Assembly: GCA_041844835.1 (NCBI GenBank)
Contig: JBGZBU010000023.1
Location: forward strand, 1-11,703
Reading direction: 5' to 3'
Source: CAUUCX01 sp041844835
GTDB taxonomy: Bacteria > Bacillota > Clostridia > Peptostreptococcales > Anaerovoracaceae
DNA: 11,703 nucleotides
The translations under genes and the position numbers were made by a program. Shown here piece by piece: positions 7,318 to 11,703 of this stretch (the first letter of the stretch is position 1; each line of letters opens with the position of its first letter). Below the pieces are notes generated by a model that ran no database searches, had not been told where the DNA came from, and worked only from the letters and a program-made list of their open reading frames with translations.

Positions 7318-8211
7318 GTGAGGCGTGAGCGAGGGTCAAGTGCGCGGGTTCATTTTATCGTTCTTGTGATTTTTTGCGTGTTGTGCGGTTGCTTTTTTGC
7401 GTGCAAGCATTCGGGTGACGCCGTTCGCAGGAGTAACGGTCCCGGGTTTTTCCTTGGCGCGGAGGCAAGAGATCTTTCCGCAATTTTGGAACGGTCCGGA
7501 GAGTCATATGGCATGATTTTTTTGGAACCCGAGCTTTTCGGCGCGGACGATATCAAGAAGATACATGCGTCGGATACGCAGGTTTTCGGGTATTTGAATC
7601 TGGGGGCAATAGAAAATTTCAGATCGTATTATTCGACATATGAGGATTTGACGTTTGCACCATATGAGAATTGGGAGGAAGAGCGCTGGATAGACGCGTC
7701 TGATCCCGCATGGCAGAGGTTCATGCTTGAAGATCGTTTGCCGATGTTCGTGAAAAAAGGATTTCACGGCGTTTTCTTCGACAATCTCGATGTGTACGCG
7801 ATGGTCACAAACGATAAAAAAGCTGCGATGTATGAGGCGCTTTCCCGCATTATAAGGGAAGCGGATGCCCTCGGATTGAAAGTTGTAATCAACGGGGCCG
7901 ACGAATTTCTTGCAAAAGCTGCGGAAATTGCGGAGAATGGGGATGCCGGGGTGCTTCCTGCGATATACGGCTATAATCAGGAGTGCATTTTTTCCGACAT
8001 ACTTGATTATGCGAATGATGAGTTCGGCAGGCAGGATGCAGGCATGTCCCGCCATTATAAAAATCTTGCGGCGAAATTGAAATCACACGGAGTTCGGATT
8101 TTTCTCCTGGAATATACGAAAGATGCGGAGCTGATTCGGGACATAAGCGAATTTTGTGAAGAAAACGGGTATTATTATTTTTGTGCGGATAATGTGGAGC
8201 TCAAAATTTGA
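7318..8211 (+). CDS. GH114-like (polygalactosaminidase-type) TIM-barrel lipoprotein
   Basis: 297 residues, GTG start 5 nt after the guaB stop; GAGG (7306-7309) inside the end of guaB is its ribosome binding site, so the two are probably translationally coupled. The N-terminus is basic, then hydrophobic, with a likely lipobox LCGC (Cys25), so surface anchored. The body fits the GH114 / TM1410-like glycoside hydrolase barrel: YLNLGAIENFRSYY from Tyr92, WIDASDPAW from Trp124, FHGVFFDNLD with Asp155 and Asp158 at a strand end, VINGADEF with Asn192, and FLLEYT with Glu265. Asp155 and Glu265 would be the natural catalytic pair, which is inference. Characterised GH114 members cut alpha-1,4-galactosamine polymers; related domains occur in polysaccharide (Pel-like) processing. 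Why it lies inside a guanine nucleotide cluster is unclear. Confidence 0.82.
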   Translation: MRRERGSSARVHFIVLVIFCVLCGCFFACKHSGDAVRRSNGPGFFLGAEARDLSAILERSGESYGMIFLEPELFGADDIKKIHASDTQVFGYLNLGAIENFRSYYSTYEDLTFAPYENWEEERWIDASDPAWQRFMLEDRLPMFVKKGFHGVFFDNLDVYAMVTNDKKAAMYEALSRIIREADALGLKVVINGADEFLAKAAEIAENGDAGVLPAIYGYNQECIFSDILDYANDEFGRQDAGMSRHYKNLAAKLKSHGVRIFLLEYTKDAELIRDISEFCEENGYYYFCADNVELKI

Positions 8212-8241
8212 AATATGATTTGCAATGCGATTTGAAATATG
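8206..8241 (+). repeat. 12-bp direct repeat between the GH114 gene and guaA
   Basis: ATTTGAAATATG occurs at 8206-8217 and again at 8230-8241, 24 bp apart; the first copy includes the GH114 stop codon. The 81-nt gap before guaA otherwise holds only the guaA ribosome binding site and shows no terminator. The repeat may just be a small local duplication. Confidence 0.6.
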
Positions 8242-8292
8242 CGTGATTTTATTGATTGATATATGAAAGAAAGGATAGGGGGAGGAGAAAAT

Positions 8293-9276
8293 ATGTTTAA
8301 CAATGTGAAACGTCCTGAGAATATGGAGCGAATAACGACTGAAGCGCTTGCAAAGGCATTCGTTGATGAACAGATACCGCTGCTCAGGGAACGGATTGGA
8401 GATAAGAAAGTGCTGCTCGCCCTTTCCGGCGGCGTGGATTCTTCGGTTGTTGCAGCGCTGCTCATAAAAGCGGTGGGTACACAACTTGTGAATGTGCACG
8501 TGAATCACGGTTTGCTGCGCAAAGGCGAGCCTGAGCAGGTAATCAGCGTTTTTCGCGATGAGCTGGGTGCAAACTTGATTTATGTCGATGCTGAAGACAG
8601 ATTTTTGGCACGTCTTAAAGATGTGACCGATCCGGAGGAAAAGAGGAAAATCATAGGGGATGAGTTCATCCGCGTGTTCGAGGAAGAGGCGAGAAAGCTC
8701 GATGGAATAGAATTTTTGGCACAAGGGACCATATATCCCGACATTTTGGAGAGTGACGGAGTAAAAGCCCATCACAATGTCGGTGGCTTGCCGGAAGATT
8801 TGCAATTTGAGCTTGTGGAACCGGTAAGGCTCCTGTTTAAGGACGAAGTGCGCATGGTCGGCAAAGTCCTGGGGCTTCCCGACAATATGGTGTATCGCCA
8901 GCCTTTTCCGGGGCCGGGACTGGGAGTCAGATGTCTCGGCGCCATAACAAAGGACAGATTGAGTGCTCTGCGTGAGGCGGATGCAATCCTAAGAGATGAA
9001 TTCGACAAAAATGGACTCGCCGGTAAAGTGTGGCAATACTTCACAGTCGTGCCCGATTTCAAATCGACCGGAATAAAGGACGGGCGGCGCTCATTTGAAT
9101 GGCCCGTAATAATTCGCGCTGTCAATACGATTGACGCCATGACCGCAACAATAGAACCGCTCTCATACGACATTTTAAGCCAAATAACATCGCGCATAAC
9201 CGCCGAAGTCCCCGGCGTCAACCGTGTCCTCTACGACCTCACCCCAAAACCCACCGGCACTATTGAGTGGGAGTAG
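8293..9276 (+). CDS. guaA: GMP synthase, stand-alone ATP-pyrophosphatase (synthetase) subunit
   Basis: Aminates XMP to GMP using ATP. The start at 8293 follows GGGGGAGGAG closely; an in-frame ATG at 8263 lies upstream of that site and is rejected. The 327-residue product has the PP-loop SGGVDSS at 45-51, VHVNHGLLRKGE, HHNVGGLPE, YRQPFPGPGLGVR and the end PKPTGTIEWE, so it covers the synthetase and dimerisation domains. The glutamine amidotransferase domain of ordinary ~515-residue bacterial GuaA is entirely absent, as in archaeal two-subunit GuaAa/GuaAb. Ammonia must come from a separate glutaminase subunit elsewhere or be used free. No glutaminase gene is in this window. The last ~42 codons have strikingly different codon choice (about half end in C, against about a tenth in the first 42), and an integrative element begins right after the stop. 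Confidence 0.95.
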   Translation: MFNNVKRPENMERITTEALAKAFVDEQIPLLRERIGDKKVLLALSGGVDSSVVAALLIKAVGTQLVNVHVNHGLLRKGEPEQVISVFRDELGANLIYVDAEDRFLARLKDVTDPEEKRKIIGDEFIRVFEEEARKLDGIEFLAQGTIYPDILESDGVKAHHNVGGLPEDLQFELVEPVRLLFKDEVRMVGKVLGLPDNMVYRQPFPGPGLGVRCLGAITKDRLSALREADAILRDEFDKNGLAGKVWQYFTVVPDFKSTGIKDGRRSFEWPVIIRAVNTIDAMTATIEPLSYDILSQITSRITAEVPGVNRVLYDLTPKPTGTIEWE

Positions 9277-9338
9277 TTAAAAACAGGCTATAAAGCCTTA
9301 TAAATAGGCGTTTTGTGAGTGTTGTGCTTGCAAAATGC

Positions 9339-9367
9339 TTGCAATTTTTTTGTGGGTACATTATATT
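9339..9367 (+). promoter_or_regulatory. Promoter for the first gene of the element
   Basis: TTGCAA (9339-9344) and TATATT (9362-9367) are 17 bp apart and lie just before an AGGAGG at 9385-9390. The word TGCTTGCAA occurs twice (9325-9333 and 9336-9344), one helical turn apart, the second overlapping the -35 box; this could be a regulator site or chance. Confidence 0.6.
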
Positions 9368-9389
9368 GTTTGATTTTGCCAGTTAGGAG

Positions 9390-10151
9390 GTGATTAGTAT
9401 TTTTGGCAATGTTATATATTACGATGATAAAAAAATATCTGAATATAGTTCTATAATACTTGGACAACAAAGTTTAAAAGTAAAGGAATATGAAGTTCTC
9501 AGTGATAAATCTGCTAAACTAGATTTGAAATTTATTGGAGGAGATTTAAAAGGTTCAGAAAAATATACTGCAGAAGTTCAAGAAAGTCTTTTGTATAACT
9601 GTGATAATTTTGAAAAATTGCTTAATGATAGAGACGATTTTTTTGACTTTACAACAAAAGAATTTGATATCAAAACAATTGGCAGAGGTAGTATTATTAA
9701 ATTTAATGGATACATGCTGGTTCCAGCAGAATTTGATGTTACTCAAACAATACAAAGGTTTAAACCTTTTCTGATGGATTCTATTTCTTCTGAAATTGCG
9801 AATGAAACAGAGAAAAAAGTATTTAAAACATTTTTTGAATCCGCAGATACAAAAATACCAATTATACTGGAACTTGATGATGCTCTAATGTGTTCAAAAT
9901 TAATATCTCCTAATATGTTAATAGAATATGAGGATTTAGAAGAATTTGAAGAACTTGAAACTACTATCGTTGCAAGAGTTACATCAACATCATTAGTTGG
10001 CAAGAATAAACCTTTTTATGATCCATTAAAAGATTTTGTGAAGCTTAATAGATCGTTGAGAAGAAGCATGGGCGAAAGAACAGAAGGTTTATATGAGATA
10101 CATGCAGATCAAGATTATAAAACAATAGAAGTTCTTGCTATATACCAATAA
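9390..10151 (+). CDS. Uncharacterised element protein, possibly DUF6414-like
   Basis: About 250 residues, acidic, no signal peptide or membrane segment, so cytosolic. It begins with FGNVIYYDDKKISEYSSIIL and contains TAEVQESLLYNCDNFEKLL, KFNGYMLVPAEFDVTQTIQRF, EDLEEFEELETTIVARV and PLKDFVKLNRSLRRS near the end. I think it resembles the DUF6414 group, whose members begin with a similar Tyr-x-Asp, 'SEY' segment, but I cannot confirm this. Start choice is awkward: the first in-frame GTG (9390) overlaps the strong AGGAGG (9385-9390), so that site cannot serve it. The codon properly spaced from the site is ATT at 9399, a rare start. Codon use is AT-rich, unlike guaA. It is convergent with the repressor gene and may belong to the element's control module. 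Confidence 0.72.
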   Translation: MISIFGNVIYYDDKKISEYSSIILGQQSLKVKEYEVLSDKSAKLDLKFIGGDLKGSEKYTAEVQESLLYNCDNFEKLLNDRDDFFDFTTKEFDIKTIGRGSIIKFNGYMLVPAEFDVTQTIQRFKPFLMDSISSEIANETEKKVFKTFFESADTKIPIILELDDALMCSKLISPNMLIEYEDLEEFEELETTIVARVTSTSLVGKNKPFYDPLKDFVKLNRSLRRSMGERTEGLYEIHADQDYKTIEVLAIYQ

Positions 10152-10190
10152 GAAAGAATGCTATGGGAAAAACCATAGCATTCTTTCTTT
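10150..10190 (+). terminator. Bidirectional terminator between convergent genes
   Basis: Positions 10150-10166 pair perfectly with 10173-10189 in a 17-bp stem closed by a 6-base GAAAAA loop. The stem begins inside the stop codon of the upstream gene and ends next to the stop codon of the minus-strand repressor gene. It ends CTTTCTTTT on the plus strand and has the mirrored purine-rich arm, so it can serve both genes. Confidence 0.92.
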
Positions 10191-10792
10191 TACAGTAAAT
10201 TATTTTCTTTCAGGTATTCAATTCTTTTTTTTAGAATCTCATCTCTTGAAAGTTCTTCAAACTCTTTCTGTGTTAGTGGTAAAGAATAATACTCTATAGA
10301 TCTATTTTTCATAGAATCAAACTGTTCTTTTGTAATGGAGTAGGATTCCAAGTCAAACAGGTTATCAGACAACTCTTTTAGGATATTGCATACGTCAGCA
10401 TTAAAAGCGTGTTCTTTATCATTACCATAGAACACAAGCTTGACATTCCATTTATTTTCATCAGTTTCAATGTCATTATTGGGGAATTTATCTTCCACAA
10501 TTATTTCAAATCCGATTTCTTTTTTCATTGCCAGTTCATACATAAATAATACAAAATCTCTCATGCTTGAAAGACCTAAAGTATAGTCACTTCTTCCGGC
10601 AAGCCAATCTAAAGATACTTTGCATTTATCGGCAATATCTATCAGCACATCTATTGTAGGATTATTTTTGCCATTTTCGTAAGCAGACATTGATGGCTGC
10701 GGTATTCCTAAAAATTCTGCAAACTCCTTTTGTGTTTTTTTATTTATAGAACGAAGATATTTCAATCGTTCTGATACAGTTTTGTTATTCAT
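10190..10792 (-). CDS. XRE/Cro-CI family repressor of the element
   Basis: 200 residues on the minus strand, ATG at 10792 preceded by AGGAG about 8 nt upstream. Residues ~7-62 form a lambda-repressor type helix-turn-helix: SERLKYLRSINKKTQKEFAE, then FLGIPQPSMSAYENGKNNPT as the recognition region and LDWLAGRSD at the domain end. The remaining ~130 residues are acidic and unrecognised; I see no LexA-like Ser/Lys protease motif and no adjacent ImmA-type protease gene, so the induction signal is unknown. It is divergent from the excisionase/integrase genes across a 161-bp control region, the classic place for a repressor that keeps excision genes off. Confidence 0.88.
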   Translation of the reverse strand: MNNKTVSERLKYLRSINKKTQKEFAEFLGIPQPSMSAYENGKNNPTIDVLIDIADKCKVSLDWLAGRSDYTLGLSSMRDFVLFMYELAMKKEIGFEIIVEDKFPNNDIETDENKWNVKLVFYGNDKEHAFNADVCNILKELSDNLFDLESYSITKEQFDSMKNRSIEYYSLPLTQKEFEELSRDEILKKRIEYLKENNLL

Positions 10793-10821
10793 ATTATAAT
10801 CTCCTATATTTATTATTGCTT

Positions 10822-10830
10822 ATTATATCA
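10822..10830 (-). promoter_or_regulatory. Extended -10 promoter of the repressor gene
   Basis: On the minus strand TGATATAAT (10830-10822) is a perfect -10 box with TGn extension; TTTATT at 10850-10845 is a weak -35 with a 17-bp spacer. The start would lie about 20 nt before the AGGAG site of the repressor gene. Confidence 0.6.
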
Positions 10831-10835
10831 AATCG

Positions 10836-10912
10836 TATACTAAAAATAAAGAAGAATTCTGATAAAAATTAGAAATAACTATTGACTTCCGCTATATAAA
10901 TTACTATACTAA
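10836..10912. promoter_or_regulatory. Candidate operator words in the divergent control region
   Basis: TATACTAA occurs at 10836-10843, just behind the repressor promoter, and again at 10905-10912, covering the -10 box of the excisionase promoter. The first copy sits in a GTATAC palindrome. Two copies placed at two divergent promoters suggest binding sites for the XRE repressor, but AT-rich DNA makes short repeats common. Confidence 0.35.
10882..10910 (+). promoter_or_regulatory. Strong sigma-A promoter for the excisionase-integrase genes
   Basis: TTGACT (10882-10887) and TATACT (10905-10910) are separated by exactly 17 bp, each one base from consensus. It fires toward the small HTH gene at 10954 and the recombinase gene behind it. 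Confidence 0.85.
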
Positions 10913-10953
10913 TATATATCGCAAGTTCATATAAACGAGAAAGGAGGAAAAAT

Positions 10954-11145
10954 ATGAGAAAGATGTATGTTGATGCTGAAGAAGTCAGCAAAGATTGGGG
11001 AGTTTCCAAACCTAAAGCATACAAAATGATAAAAGAATTAAATGAGAGAATGCTAAAAGACAATCCGAACCTGATAGTGATTGCAGGTAAGGTTAATCGA
11101 AAATTTTATGAAGAAAACTGCTATGGACAAGGGAAAGAAGTGTAG
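10954..11145 (+). CDS. Excisionase-like small HTH DNA-binding protein
   Basis: 63 residues with AAAGGAGG a few bases before the ATG. The sequence reads VDAEEVSKDWGVSKPKAYKM then IKELNERMLKDNPNLIVIAG and KVNRKFYEEN, which fits the winged-helix excisionase/MerR-like fold: a first helix, a turn at GVSKPKAYK, a recognition helix and a basic wing. Proteins of this size directly ahead of a tyrosine recombinase are usually recombination directionality factors that bend the attachment site and favour excision. Its stop codon overlaps the AGGAGG of the recombinase gene, so the two are translationally coupled. Confidence 0.82.
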   Translation: MRKMYVDAEEVSKDWGVSKPKAYKMIKELNERMLKDNPNLIVIAGKVNRKFYEENCYGQGKEV

Positions 11146-11156
11146 GAGGTGAGGAC

Positions 11157-11703
11157 GTGTCAGCCAGCAAGGATAAAGAAAGAGGTACATGGAAAATCTA
11201 TTTAAGGTATGTTGATTGGCAGGGCATTAAGCAAATTCATACTAAACGTGGATTTGCAACAAAAAGAGAAGCTTTAGAATATGAAAGAGAATTCTTAGCA
11301 AGCAAGTCAAGAGATTTAAACATGTTGTTTGAATCCTTTGTTGAAATCTATTTGAGTGATTTAAAGCCGAGGATTAAATACAACACTTATTTGACAAAGG
11401 TTCATATTATAGAAACGAAAATAATACCATACTTTGCCAAGAAATCTATGGCTGAAATAACGGCTCCGGATATTTTACAGTGGCAAAATGAATTGCTTAA
11501 AAAATCTGATAGTGAAGGAAAGTCATATTCTCAAACATATTTGAGAACAATTCAAAATCAATTAAATGCAATTCTTAATCATGCCAATAAGTATTATGGC
11601 TTAACAAGTAATCCTGCTCATAAAACTACTAAGATGGGGAAATCAAAGGCACAGGAAATGTTATTTTGGACTAAAGAGGAATATGAAAAATTCGCTGAAA
11701 GTG
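11157..11703 (+). CDS. int: Tyrosine recombinase (integrase), N-terminal part, cut by the window end
   Basis: The first 182 codons are visible. GTG at 11157 is chosen as start because AGGAGG (11144-11149) lies 7 nt before it, overlapping the upstream stop. Residues ~8-50 (GTWKIYLRYVDWQGIKQIHT, then KRGFATKREALEYEREF) form the three-stranded arm-type DNA-binding domain of Tn916/ICE-type integrases. Residues ~58-160 (FVEIYLSDLKPRIKYNTYLT through YLRTIQNQLNAILNHANKYY) form the helical core-binding domain. LFWTKEEYEKF marks the beginning of the catalytic domain; the R-H-R-Y active-site residues are outside the window. It would catalyse integration and excision at the guaA site, though which target it uses is inferred from position only. 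Confidence 0.93.
   Translation, partial: MSASKDKERGTWKIYLRYVDWQGIKQIHTKRGFATKREALEYEREFLASKSRDLNMLFESFVEIYLSDLKPRIKYNTYLTKVHIIETKIIPYFAKKSMAEITAPDILQWQNELLKKSDSEGKSYSQTYLRTIQNQLNAILNHANKYYGLTSNPAHKTTKMGKSKAQEMLFWTKEEYEKFAES

Larger units (their letters stand above)
9277..11703. mobile_element. Integrative element inserted at the guaA 3' end (left part, runs off the window)
   Basis: Immediately after guaA the base composition turns AT-rich and gene content becomes accessory: an uncharacterised gene, an XRE-type repressor on the minus strand, a divergent control region, an excisionase-like HTH gene and a tyrosine recombinase gene. This is the regulatory and integration module typical of Firmicute ICEs and prophages. 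The 3' end of guaA is a known integration hotspot. No second copy of the guaA tail is visible, so the right attachment site and any cargo lie beyond 11703. The exact left edge is unresolved, somewhere between about 9150 (codon shift inside guaA) and 9339. Confidence 0.8.

Noticed and set aside
8083..8805. 240-residue minus-strand reading frame across the GH114 end and guaA start.
   Set aside because: It spans the end of one gene and the start of another on the opposite strand, and its His/Ile/Phe-rich composition is typical of antisense frames.
9282..9315. Terminator after guaA.
   Set aside because: Only 4-5 bp stems (AGGCT/AGCCT and GCCT/AGGC) with a short T-run can be drawn; too weak to annotate.
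9325..9344. Two TGCTTGCAA copies 11 bp apart as integrase arm-binding sites.
   Set aside because: The second copy is the -35 box of a well-formed promoter, and no matching copies were found near the integrase gene; kept only as a remark.

Overview
The window looks like a Clostridia-type Firmicute chromosome. The evidence is strong AGGAGG ribosome binding sites, two lipoprotein signal peptides, sigma-A style promoters, a formate/nitrite channel and a SCIFF peptide, a marker nearly restricted to Clostridia. Core genes are moderately GC-rich. From about 9.28 kb the DNA becomes clearly AT-rich. Species cannot be read from the sequence.

Region 1 (1-690): the 3' end of an elongation factor Tu gene is followed by a strong hairpin terminator. 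Hidden on the minus strand is a 46-residue six-cysteine SCIFF peptide gene (332-472) with its own promoter and ribosome binding site. It is the precursor of a radical-SAM-matured ranthipeptide, but no maturase gene lies next to it. Its promoter diverges from an extended -10 promoter that serves the next block.

Region 2 (688-3606): a probable two-gene unit encodes a DUF3160 lipoprotein and a small secreted protein with an Asp-rich, calcium-type loop.

Region 3 (3778-9276): a tightly spaced co-directional cluster encodes a formate/nitrite-type channel, a CofE-like (F420-0:gamma-glutamyl ligase family) protein, an IMP dehydrogenase, a GH114-like lipoprotein translationally coupled to guaB, and the stand-alone ATP-pyrophosphatase subunit of GMP synthase. 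IMP to XMP to GMP is therefore encoded together with a putative GTP-dependent ligase and a formate channel. The IMP dehydrogenase resembles the Tritrichomonas foetus enzyme in length, residue numbering and drug-site residues.

Region 4 (about 9277-11703, continuing off the window): the left part of an integrative element inserted at the 3' end of guaA, a known island hotspot. It carries an uncharacterised protein gene, a convergent XRE-family repressor separated from it by a 17-bp-stem terminator, a divergent control region, a small excisionase-like HTH protein and the first 182 codons of a tyrosine recombinase. The last ~125 bp of guaA switch to C-ending codons, which may mean the tail was brought in by an integration event.
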